64,000 nucleotides of DNA from Usnea hakonensis (taxonomy: Eukaryota > Ascomycota > Lecanoromycetes > Lecanorales > Parmeliaceae). The notes under the pieces are model-generated. The model worked only from the letters and a program-made list of their open reading frames with translations, searched no databases and was not told where the DNA came from. Below are positions 11,301-22,228 of this stretch, piece after piece; position 1 is the first letter of the stretch, and each line of letters begins with the position of its first letter. The translations under genes and the position numbers were made by a program. Where the stretch lies: the NCBI GenBank assembly GCA_013423325.1, contig BLJB01000108.1, forward strand, positions 1 through 64,000, read 5' to 3'.

Positions 11301-14300
11301 TGATCTTCGTGCGGTGAACAAAGAAAGTGAGTGGGGCTCAGAAGTACATGTGCACGTCGCGTATTCATTACTTAAACCCTCCATGACTGTGGACAACGGC
11401 AACGCTTTTGCTGTGATAGGGAACGATCTTACTCAAGGCATAACGGTAGTTGGTTTATCTCGCGTCAATGGTAACCGCCTGGCAATGCAGAAGGACAATT
11501 TGATACCGTGCGATATATCGAAGGAAATGCAACCACGGTTTCTAGCAGCGCTTGAGGTTGAAGTCAATGTGGATACAATCCTATCGTTTTGCACGCAAGG
11601 CTCCAGAGTTCTGATTCATGAGGCTGTTCGCGATGTAGCTGCCAGGCTTTCGGCGAGGGCGGCAGAGAAGAACTTGCAATTTTGGTTCTCAACCTCCAGT
11701 GGAGAGCAGATGGGAGACTCCTGGCTTAGTATTCACCCACGCGCTCCGGACAGGACTATCAAGGTCGCATTACCTCTAAGAGTTTCAGTCTTCATCAACT
11801 GCTCAACCGATGCCAATCACGAAAACCTGAGTCGCCGGATATCAAGCTGTCTCCCAAGATCGTGCTTACGGGTAAACAACTCCGAGGTAGACGCTTACAT
11901 GGGGAAAGCCAGGAGCTCATACCAAGAATCACTGGACCAATTCAGCGTCGCCACCGGCCGAGCGCTTTCGGAAGTCTACAAACACAGGTCCAGTAACCAC
12001 AAGCTTGCTTCTCTCAACATCATTACACCGGCAGCTGCGGCTCGCTTGAACACTCAGGAGTTACAAGACTCAACTATTATCGAATGGACAACTTCTGGTG
12101 AGATCGCACTGCAGCTTTCCTCGGTCGAAAGCCAAACCCACTTCATTGCCGACGTAACGTACGTCTTCTTTGGCCTGACCAGTGACTTGGGGACTTCTTT
12201 GTGCGAGTGGTTTGTGTCTCGTGGAGCGCGCAATCTCGTCCTTACCAGCCGAAATCCCAAGATTGACAGCAGATGGCTCGAACAGATGGAGAAAGCAGGT
12301 GCGAGAGTAGAGGTTTTTGCCAAGTGCGTACAACATAGTGTATTATTCCCCAGGGATCTAGCTTTGCTGACATGTCCAGTGATATCACTGATCGAGAGGC
12401 CGTCCAGGCTCTCGTAGCCAAGATCCGTAGCACTTTCCCACCCATTGCTGGTATTATGCATGGTGCCATGGTTCTAGAAGATACTTCGTTCTTTGAAATG
12501 ACATACGAGACAATGCAGAAAGTGCTAAGGCCAAAAGTTCTAGGTTGTATCCACTTGGATGAGCTCTTCCAGGACAAGTCACTGGACTTTTTCCTTCTCT
12601 TTTCTTCCCTAGCCGCCGTCTCTGGAAACCGAGGTCAATCGAACTACAGCGCTAGTAACCTTTTTCTAGCCGCAACCGCAAATCAACGTCGCAGCAAAGG
12701 CCTTGCCGGTTCTGTTTTACACATTGGCGCTGTGATGGGTGTAGGGTATGTAACACGAGAGGTCAGCGATGTTGTCTTCTCCGCCATTCGAAGAGCCGGC
12801 TTCAAGTGGATGTCTGAGCGTGGCTTCCATCAATGCATTGCGGAGTCTATCATAGCTGGTCGTCCTCTGTCAGGTTCTAATCCGGAGATTGTAACCGGCT
12901 TGCGGATGATCAACCCGGAAGATGAGGAGCCTGCGCCGTGGATGAACATCCCTAGGTTTCAGCATTGCATCGTCAAAGGCGCAAAGGACACAGAAAAGAG
13001 CAACCGAGGAGTTGGAATGCTCTCCACCAAGGTTCGTCTATCTGAGGCTTCATCGGAAGAACAACTCCTTCAGGTTATCCAAGGTAAGCTCGCTATACAC
13101 ATAGCTTACTAGATACTGACGTGAGAAGACGCATTCTTGTCGAAACTGCAAGTTGCCCTCCAAGTAAACATCGAGAGTGCCGCCGATCAGAGCAAGCTGC
13201 TTGATTCTGGTCCTGATGATCTTGGCGTCGACTCTCTCGTTGCTGTCGACATACGAGCTTGGTTCCTAAAGGAGCTGGAAGTTGAAATGCCGGTGCTCAA
13301 AATCCTAGGGGGTGCTACGCTTGCGGATCTCATAAGCTTCGCGGTAGAAAAGCTCCCCCAACATCTAAAGCCAAATTTGTCCACCGAAGGTGAAGCTGTG
13401 CAATTAAAGACTGCAGATTTGCGAATCGACCCACCCAACCCGCCGAACACCGAACCAAGCACAAAGCGTGCCTCGCCAAATTCAGAGTCTTCGGACACGG
13501 TCAGTGATGAGTCAAGAGATGTCAAGTATGAGAGTCAGGGTCACTCAATGACCTCGAGTCCTCCAGAGTCAATCGATTCTTGGCATTCTGAAAAATCACA
13601 GATAATGCAACAAGTATTGCCCATGTCGCCTGGTCAATCGAGGTTCTGGTTCCTGAGACTTCTCTTGGAAGATAAAACAACTTCCAACATTGCTTTTTCA
13701 GTTGAGCTGTCAGGTCACATCCGGGAGCGAGACCTCGAAGATGCTGTAATGACTATTGGGGCTCGTCACGACGCGCTGAGAACCTGCTTCTACATGGACG
13801 AAGACCAGAAGCCCATGCAAGGAGTCCTACCGCAATCGACGCTCCAACTCATGAAAAAATCTATTGCTGATGCTAGCGAAGCCGCAGATGAGTTTCAGTT
13901 GATGAGGAACCATGTATTTGATATAGGACGTGGAGAGATCATGAGGGTGCTTTTACTATCATTGACTAAGGATCGAAACTTTCTCATCATCGGGTATCAC
14001 CACATTACCATGGATGGTATCAGCCTCGAGATATTCCTTTCCGATGTTCAGAAGGCGTATAATCACAAATCGCTTCCAGGAACAGTACTTCAGTACCCAG
14101 AGTATTCATCAAAACAATGGAAGGAGATCGAGAGCGGCGCAATGAAGGAAGAAATCCAGTACTGGAAAAAGGAGTTAGCAAATCCGCCGCCTACCCTACC
14201 ACTTCTGCCCTTCGCTACGACTCGAAGTCGCAGCTCTGTAGAGAAGTACGATCACAATCGGGAAGACTACCGAGTTGAGAACTCTCTGCAGCTTCAGATC

Positions 14301-17300
14301 AGAAAAATGTGTCAGAAGCAAAAGACAACCCCTTTCCATTTCTATCTCGCCGTTTTTGAAGTTCTTCTCTTCAAGTTGCTTGATACCGGTGATATGTGCA
14401 TCGGCATGGCCGATGCAGGCCGAACTGACGAAGCCACTGCCCAAAGCATGGGCATCTATCTGAATCTTTTGCCTCTGCGATTTCGCCTCAAATCTAACCA
14501 GTCCTTTGGAGATGTGCTTAAAGAGACTCGGAAGAAAGCCTACTCGTCTATAGCGAATTCGCGCGTGCCCTTCGATGTCCTCCTGGAGGAGCTGAGGGTT
14601 GAAAGGTCGACATCGTACAGTCCGCTTTTCCAGGCGTTTATCAACTATCGCCAAGGGGTCAGTGAGAAGCGAAGTTTTGGAAGTTTCCAAGGCGAAGGTG
14701 GAGAATACGCCTTCGGCCGCACGCCTTATGATATTACCTTGGACATCATGGACAACCCCGGGAGTAGCACTCTTTTGATGTTCATGGTGCAGAAGCAGCT
14801 GTACTCGAACGATGACGCCAAGAAGCTTGTCAAGATGTACTTCAATCTTGTCAAGCACTTTACTGAAACTCCCGCATCACGGTTAGACGATGCCTCTCTT
14901 TTCACGAAAGAGGAGCTTGATAGCGCTATCAAAATAGGTCAAGGTATTTTTACAACAGGCCTACATGTCTCAGAGCCAGAGACTGACATCAAATTTACAG
15001 GACCTTCCTTGGACCAATCTTGGCCTGAGACACTCGCTCATCGCATCGCTGATGTTTCTCGCGAGAACCCCGATGCCATCGCCGTAAAGGAAACGTGGGG
15101 AAATCATCTTTTGTACAAGCAGTTGACGCATCGTAGCGAACAAATTGCATGCGCTCTGCTAAACGCCAATGTCGAACCTAAATCAACAATCGTTGTCTAT
15201 CAGGAACCCTCCATAGACTGGATCTGCTCTCTTCTTGCAGTGATGCGTATTGGAGCTGTCTACGTACCTTTCGACACCAATATACCGATAGCGAGGCTCA
15301 AGACCATGCTGGAGACTTGTCAGTCAAGCGTGTTGCTTGTTCACGGTCCTACTGTAGCGGAGGCAGAACATTTCGAAGCGAAAGATTCGATGCTGACAAT
15401 CGACATTTCCACCCTCTCCAACACGATAATCAGAACAACTCCCCTCATCCCCAAAGCAAGCGACCCGATCGCAATTCTTTATACAAGCGGCACTACCGGT
15501 ACACCGAAAGGGGTCATCCTCTCCCACTCTGGCTTGCGGAACCAAATGGAAGGTGTCATGAGAACGTACAAGTTTGGCGCTGAGACTGTTCTGCAACAGA
15601 CTGCGATTAGTTTTGACCTTTCGCTCGATCAAGTTATGACCGCTCTTTGCAATGCTGGAACTCTGGTCATATGCCCACCATCCATTCGTGGAGATTCAGT
15701 AGCCTTAACGAAAGTTATTGCCAAAGAACAAATCACCTTCACGAGCGCGACCCCGTCCGAGTATCTAAGTTGGTTGCAGTATGGATCAGATAACCTCACT
15801 CAAACTCAGAGTTGGACTTCTGCATTGTCTGTTGGCGAGCAATACCCATGGAAATTGGCAGAAGCCTTACGGGCGCTGGAAGGTCCACTTGGACATCCGT
15901 TGCGACTTTTCAACGTTTACGGCCCAACCGAGGTTTCCGTCTCCTCCAGTCGTATTGAGCTTGCTCCAGAGCTACAGTTGAATCGGAGGGTGCCGGCCGG
16001 ATTCACTCTGCCGAACTGTTCAGTCCACATTGTCGATAACGATCTCAAACCAGTACCACTTGGGATGCCAGGAGAAGTCCTGGTCGGAGGTGCTGGAATA
16101 TCTTTGGGTTACTTGACCCATGATGCTGAGAAATTCGTACCAGATCCATTCGTAACACCACATGGCCGAAGTCAAGGTTGGACGAAGGCTTATCGAACAG
16201 GAGATAGAGGTGTTTACAGGGAGGATGGCGCTCTGGAAATCCTGGGCCGTATAGCTGGAGACTCGCAGATCAAACTCCGGGGTATCCGGATCGAAATGGA
16301 AGATGTTGAAAACACGATCCTTCGCGCTGCGAGAGGGACTGTGTCTGAAATAGTGGTGGCTCCTCGCGGTGACCCTCCGATCCTTATCGCTCATGCTTTA
16401 CTTACCTCCGACGTCGAGGAACAAAAGCATCAAGAGATTCTCCAGGGTCTTATCTCGAAGTTGCCTCTACCTCAGTACATGCGGCCCGCAGCTATCATCC
16501 CCGTTAAGTCGATACCGTTAACCTCTCACGGGAAAATTGACAGACGCGCTCTCGATCAACTTCCACTTGCGGGATCAGTAAGTCAGAGAGCCAATGCTGG
16601 AGATTTGACGTCAACGGAGTTCCAACTTCGAGACATCTGGGAGTCTTTACTTCCTCAAGAGCTTACGCAGTTGCATCAACTCAACGCAAAGTCGGACTTC
16701 TTCCAGGTCGGCGGCAACTCGATGCTTCTCATTAAGCTGCAGCGCTCTATCCGGGACTGCCTCGAAGTTGATGTGCCAGTCATACGCCTTTTCGAGAATA
16801 GCACCCTTGGAGTTATGGCATCCGCTATTGAAAATAAATCGGATAACGAAGTTGTCGCAATCGATTGGGAGCTCGAGACAGTCGTATCTGAGGAGATTCT
16901 TAGTGTAGGCACTAGCAGTAGTGAGAACGTTGGTCCTCGCAGGCCTCCTCGGATCGTCGTGTTGACAGGCGCCACTGGCTTTTTGGGGAAAGAGATCCTT
17001 CGACAACTTATAGAATCCGTCAATATCCAGCAAGTGTACTGCATTGCCGTTAGAGATGTTGGCAAACTAGTAGACTTCTCTACGTCATCCAAAGTCTCCA
17101 TCCACAAAGGGGACCTCCGACACCCACAGTGCGGCCTCTCCAACGACAGTGCTCAGGCAGTCTTCGCCCATGCTGACGCAGTGATTCACAATGGCGCCGA
17201 CGTCTCCTTTCTAAAATCCTACGCCTCCCTGCGCCTCGCCAACGTCACTTCAACAAAGGAACTCTTCAAACTCTCCCTACCCCGCCGGATCCCCTTTCAT

Positions 17301-17993
17301 TACATCTCCTCCGTGGCGACTGGCCGTATAACAGGCAACGCAACCTTTGGCGAAGTCTCCCTTCTCTCTTCTCCCCCACCTCTCGGTTTCAAAGACGGCT
17401 ATGCAACCTCCAAGTGGGCCAGCGAGGTCTTCCTCGAAAAGGCGAACGCTCTAACGCGCCTCCCAGTCTGGATCCATCGCCCTTCAAGCATCACAGGCGA
17501 AGGGGTCCCCGAGCTAGACATCATGCACAATCTACTCATCTTCTCCGTCCTGACCGGCACAGTGCCGATTTCGGACCGCTGGAAGGGCACCATGGATTTC
17601 ATCTCGGTGGAGAATGTCGCGAAGGGGATTCTAGGGGAACTCGATCTTCCTGCCGATGCCACACCGGGACTGGAGGCCGAGGACATCGTTTTCAAGCACC
17701 AGGCGAGCGAGATCGTCGTCCCGATGGAGGAGATGCAGGTGTATCTGGAACGGGAGACGCAGGTAGATTTTGCAAAGGTGGGTCTCAGAGAGTGGATCGG
17801 GAAGGCAAGGGAGCAGGGATTGAACCCTTTGGTGGCGGAGTACTTGGAATCTGTCGAGGAGACGGACGAGGATGTGGTTTTCCAAAAATTGCTGAGAGGG
17901 AATTCTGGAGAGGGTTTGAGGACTGGGACTGACGGTGGTGGATCTCTGATGGGGAAGAGGGGAGCTCCTGAAACGGGCACGGCAGAATCTTGA
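5308..17993 (+). CDS. Highly reducing PKS-NRPS hybrid synthetase (KS-AT-DH-cMT-KR-ACP-C-A-T-R)
   Basis: Six exons (5308..6327, 6642..9700, 9788..10008, 10055..12323, 12380..13083, 13129..17993) join in phase to about 4045 aa. The chosen ATG at 5308 has a second in-frame ATG at 5323. KS (1-430) has DTACSSS, EAHGTGT and IIGHTEG. AT has GHSSGE near 657. DH has the HxxxGxxxxP signature near 977. The methyltransferase has LEIGAGTGG near 1430. KR has the SNYSASN tyrosine near 2278, and no ER domain is seen. ACP has GVDSL near 2460 and C has HHITMDG near 2715. A (about 3060-3570) has YTSGTTGTPKG and NVYGPTE. T has GGNSM near 3615. The terminal R domain (3700-end) has GATGFLG and an intact Ser, YATSK pair, favouring reductive aldehyde release. 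It needs a trans ER, supplied by the gene at 28087-30539. The first intron (314 bp) is unusually long. Confidence 0.96.
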
Positions 17994-19389
17994 CCTCCGA
18001 GCTCGACATCGGTGCAATTGTGAAAGGGTAGCAGGTGTCATGACCTGGCCATTCCTTCCCAGGAATCGCGCATGGCGCATAGCTGGAGAGGACGTATCGT
18101 CCTGCCTTTGCCATCTCTATATTCACACGTCTCATCTCCCAGCAGACTGGGCTTTATACATACACTCTCCTTACCTTTCCCCCCTTTCCCTCCATCTCTG
18201 CGTGCAACTAGTAGCCATCTCGGTCAAAGATCACGTATGCCCCTGTGTCCAACCTCAAAGATCAAAAAGGGAAAAAAAAAAAAAAAAAAAGGTGTTTCTG
18301 ACAGCGTGCTCACACCTCCTTTTTGTTAGTGCTTCATTCGCCACACTAGGACCATGCTCATGGTCCAGTGCACAAGGAGGGTATCTGTAGCAGTGTTTGG
18401 GCAATCCTACCACTAATGGTAGGCCGAACAGTGGCCTGTAGGAGGCATATTTAGGCCTCCTCGGCGCTAAGAAAACTCCTATATCTATTCGATATTGACC
18501 TGGAGTAATATGTATATACAGGATGAGGGTGGGCGGGCGAAAAAAGTATGCAATGACTAAAGGAGACTCTAAAAGAGATGAATCGACCGAAGAGCAATTG
18601 CAGTGCAACAAGCAGTATAAATGCACCTCTTATGGTACACTGTCTCCCCTGTCTGCCATCCTTCGCCATGGCTATGCCTGAGCACCCAAATCTATGGAAG
18701 CATGGTGTTCCGAATCCATGCTTGAAACCCATGCCTGAAACCACTGAAACATGAATCATGCGATATGCGTTGTCGAACCTACTAACCCCCAGTCCTACTG
18801 CGGCGAGTACAGGAGCCCCGATCCAAGCAAGAATATTTGTGACTACTAATGGCGTGACAGTATGACAGAAGAACGATTCATCCATCAGAGCCTCTTAGGA
18901 GGTAGGGAGTTAGCTCTCCTTCTCCCTCCTCGAATCAGCAAGTAGATACTAGGTATGTACGGCACGGTAGCTACCCCGAGTGTTGATATTTTTGATGATG
19001 AGGGAAGATGGTCAAGTCATTTTCTTTGTATTAACAGCTGTTAAAGAAGATGAGGAGGGGAAGGAAAGGCCTCGAAGTCGCTCCCTGCTTGAAGGATCAG
19101 TGTTTCCTCTAACGCGTTTCACTGAAATGCTCTTAAACCATATAGAGTACCTTGGTCAAGACGAAATTGATCCTACGTTAAGAAATCCGGGCATAATATG
19201 GGAGCTTTAGCTCGTCCATTCTCATTATTTCACAGCATGATTCTATGAATGTAGAAATCCCGCCCCTCATTGCAGACCACTACATTCGATTTTCCATGGA
19301 AAAGCGTACGGTATCAACAACCGCCGCTAGAAAGCAAAGCTTTACTTTCTTCCTCCTTCTCTAAACCATCAAAAACCCTCACGGTGCCC
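17994..19389. other. Intergenic, 3' of the PKS-NRPS
   Basis: This 1.4-kb stretch should hold the PKS-NRPS 3' UTR. It contains a run of about 19 A near 18271-18290. A 144-codon open frame on the minus strand (18451-18885) has no recognisable motif and unconvincing composition. I see no RNA gene. Confidence 0.5.
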
Positions 19390-20033
19390 CTACTTCCCCT
19401 TCAAGACCGCCGCTCCAACCACGGCAGCCCAGCCCCAAAAATCCACCCGCCCCAATCTCCTCGCATTCACCTCTGTAAATAGCCCGATCAATCCCTTGCC
19501 CTCCTCCCATTCCAACCCTGTCCACTCCTGCTCTCCGATCCGACTCAGCCGCAGTCCCAATCGGAGCGGATAAGCGTGCAGGAGCGTGAAGACGAGACCC
19601 GTGACCCAGAGGGTATTTTCGAGCGATGAGGTCCGGGAGACCATCAACGGGGGAGAGGCGGTCGAAGATGCAGAGGGGGGTGAGGGAATGGGACGAAGGC
19701 CGGGGTCCGGGAAGAAGAGGTTCAAGAGGCAGAAGAGGACGGTGGTCAGGTGGCAAGGGCCGGAGAGGTAGACGACGCGGGCGTAGCTGGTGAGCCAGGG
19801 GTAGAAGAGCGTGTGCCGCGCGGAGGCGGGGATGCGCGGGTGGAGGAAGGCGGAGAGAGCGAGTTGCTGACCCAGGGAACACATAAGGCTAGAGTGGGGA
19901 GGAGTGTTAATTCTGATGTTGTTTGAGAATCGGAGGGGAGGGGGGCAATGCAGGCTGAGAGGATGGGCACTGACGCCGCCGACGAGCTGACTACTGGAAT
20001 AATGTAGAAGAGAGCGTAGATGAGTCGAGACAT
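19390..20033 (-). CDS. Putative small multi-pass membrane protein within the cluster
   Basis: The best model is complement(19971..20033, 19390..19866), 179 aa, with a 104-bp intron (GTGCCC...GGTCAG, phase 0). The first exon starts ATG-TCT-CGA and encodes a hydrophobic helix (LIYALFYIIPVV). The second exon encodes at least three more hydrophobic segments (ARVVYLSGPCHLTTVLFC, LWVTGLVFTLLHAYPL, FWGWAAVVGAAVL) around a charged stretch ending NARRLGRVDFWGW. I do not know the family with certainty; the exon 1 junction is a guess and nearby frames stay open. It is divergent from the hydrolase across a promoter with three CTCCGAAG elements, so it may be co-regulated. A small integral-membrane oxidoreductase is part of the GKK1032/pyrrocidine machinery (recalled); equivalence is speculative. 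Confidence 0.5.
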
Positions 20034-20488
20034 CGAATCTGCGTGTCGAGGGTTTGAGACGAAGACGTTGTTGCAATTTGTGAAGCTGGTGGCGTTGTGC
20101 TAATGGAGAGACGACTGATTCTGCCAGAATGCCAACAATACCTCATCACAGTGTGAGGATACAGCTCGTGCCATGGAACGTCAGTGTCCCCGCTCCCAAG
20201 TCTGAGACCTCCGAAGAGAGAATGGGTGTGGATGGGACCCGAAGCCTTCGATCGGGGGCGTCCGAGCCTCCGAAGACTGCGTCCGAATATCTCTCCGAAG
20301 ACGTGTCACAATTCAACAACAGGTGAAATGTTGGTTGACTGCTAAATTTGTTCTGTGGATTGCCCCGATGACACGTCTTGGGCGTCCAGAAGTTTCATGT
20401 CTACCATGCGGTCTCCCAAATGCACCTAACGTCCTTTATCACAGCCTCTCGACCCTCATTTCTCCTTTTCACCCACCCTTCCTCGAAA
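20034..20488. promoter_or_regulatory. Divergent promoter with three CTCCGAAG elements
   Basis: CTCCGAAG occurs at 20209-20216, 20268-20275 and 20293-20300, each preceded by C or T and followed by A. Related CCGAAG and GTCCGAA cores lie between them (20239-20245, 20281-20287). This is the densest cluster of the element in the window. It sits between the small membrane protein gene (-) and the hydrolase gene (+). Confidence 0.55.
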
Positions 20489-21778
20489 ATGTATCCATTC
20501 TTTCGGAGCGAGTTCTACGACTTCGAATCCACACGCATCCTAGGCACTGCTCCTTTTGGCGGCTGTGAAGTCAGCGAGTTCCTTGAAGCAGTGGCGACGA
20601 TCAAGCGCCATGACCCTGAAAGCTGGTACCAAGCATGGACAGAGCAGGCGGAGCGAGCGGAGGCTATAGCAGAAAGCGCACAGCGAACTGGGCAGGTAGC
20701 CTGTGCAAGGAGAGCCTGGTTACGGTTGTCCAATTACCTCCGCGTAAGCACCTACATGTTACCAACGGAGGACCCGCGTGTGCTGCAGGGAGCAGAACAG
20801 TCGGTGCAGGCTTTCAGGCGCGCTATTCCGTCCATGGAGTGCAAAACGGTGGTTTTGAACATACCTTACGACAACAACAAGACCTTACCGGGCTATCTTC
20901 ACCTCCCAAAAGCGTCGAAGCGGCTGCGTGGAGATGGCGGCACTCCCATCGTCATCAACTGCGGAGGTGCAGACTCGACCCAGGAAGAGCTTTATTTCAT
21001 GTACGGCGTCGCGGGCCCCGAATTGGGCTACGCCGTCCTGACATTCGATGGTCCCGGCCAAGGCATGTTGCTGAAGAAAGACCAAATTCCCATGCGCCCA
21101 GACTATGAGGCTGTCACGGGCTGTGTGCTAGACTATTTAGCCCAGGTAGCATCTGAGAACCCAGGCTATGGCCTCGACCTTGATCGTGTGGCGGTGGCGG
21201 GCGTTACCATGGGAGGCTACTATGCTCTGCGAGCAGCTACCGACTCCCGCATCCATGCTTGTGTTTCGGTCGATCCATTCTACAGCCTCTGGGCCTTAGC
21301 ACTGACAAGGATGCCACAATGGTACGCCAATCTATGGCAAAATGGGTGGATTCCTGAAGAGGTCTTCAATTGGTCTATTCGCACGCATATGCGTGTGGAT
21401 TTTCCAAGCCGCTGGGAGTTTTCCATAGGATCGCGAATGATGGGAACACAGACGCCTGGCGAGACGCTGCGAAGGTTTCAACTTTTTTCGTTAGATAATG
21501 TCAAAGGCGGCGGGAGCGTGTTGGATCGCATCACTTGCCCTGTACTTGTCACTGGAGCTGCAAGGACGATATATGCCTCAGCAGAATCGAGTACAGCACG
21601 AATCCATCGGCAGTTGACGAAGATTCAGGAGACAGACAAGGAGGTCTGGATTCCCGAGGAAGCTGGACAGGGTGGCCTTACGGGGAAAGTGGGTGCTTGG
21701 GGGCTCCTAGCACAGCGGACCTTTGAATTCCTCGACAGCCGTTTCAATGTCAAGCGCGAACCGTTCCCAAAGACATAG
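20489..21778 (+). CDS. Alpha/beta hydrolase of the cytochalasan/pyrrolinone-cluster type
   Basis: A single exon encodes 429 aa. The reading frame extends upstream to 20378, but the ATG at 20489 starts the conserved N-terminus (YPFFRSEFYDFES). The fold is shown by the oxyanion-side strand IVINCGG near 155-161, the FDGPGQG loop, and the nucleophile elbow AGVTMGGYYALRA near residue 237. The elbow has Thr240 where the family usually has Ser. The C-terminal block ends GLTGKVGAWGLLAQRTFEFLD. A hydrolase of this kind accompanies PKS-NRPS genes for cytochalasans and hirsutellone-type compounds, where it is needed for correct pyrrolinone formation (recalled). Position, promoter elements and partners all support that role; the Thr makes ordinary ester hydrolysis less certain. 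Confidence 0.85.
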   Translation: MYPFFRSEFYDFESTRILGTAPFGGCEVSEFLEAVATIKRHDPESWYQAWTEQAERAEAIAESAQRTGQVACARRAWLRLSNYLRVSTYMLPTEDPRVLQGAEQSVQAFRRAIPSMECKTVVLNIPYDNNKTLPGYLHLPKASKRLRGDGGTPIVINCGGADSTQEELYFMYGVAGPELGYAVLTFDGPGQGMLLKKDQIPMRPDYEAVTGCVLDYLAQVASENPGYGLDLDRVAVAGVTMGGYYALRAATDSRIHACVSVDPFYSLWALALTRMPQWYANLWQNGWIPEEVFNWSIRTHMRVDFPSRWEFSIGSRMMGTQTPGETLRRFQLFSLDNVKGGGSVLDRITCPVLVTGAARTIYASAESSTARIHRQLTKIQETDKEVWIPEEAGQGGLTGKVGAWGLLAQRTFEFLDSRFNVKREPFPKT

Positions 21779-22228
21779 CGAATACTACCTCACCTCACCT
21801 GAATCATTTTATTTAATTTCTGCTCTGATGAAAAAATGAGCTTTTCGAGCCTGGATGCACCTATTTCCCGTCATGTCTGTTTGTCTTGGCGCCTCCGTAG
21901 TCGAGCTTTACGACGAAGCATACCTTAGTATAGGGAGATCACCACCAACAATTTGTTTTCATCACATAGTACCCTAGCTAGTAGTCAGGTTTCTCCCTAG
22001 TTTTCAATTTCGTCAAGTCGAAATGCTTCGTAGTAGACTATGTCTATTTTACAATGTTGTAGATTAAGAACCAGCCAGGGTGGAAAGAATACAAGTACTG
22101 AGCTCTCTGATGCCGACAGGTATTGTTCATTTGCAGGTCCGATCATATCCGAGTTTGGTCGTAGACCGATCACAGAGGTATGACAAGGATTTGTGTGCGC
22201 GCGTAGGACCGCAACGCCTTCCTGTACA
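21779..22228. other. Intergenic between convergent hydrolase and MFS genes
   Basis: Contains the 3' ends of two convergent genes. No further coding signal, repeat or RNA gene is visible. Confidence 0.5.

Noticed and set aside
18451..18885. 144-codon minus-strand frame
   Set aside because: No recognisable domain, mixed composition, no splice extension; probably chance.
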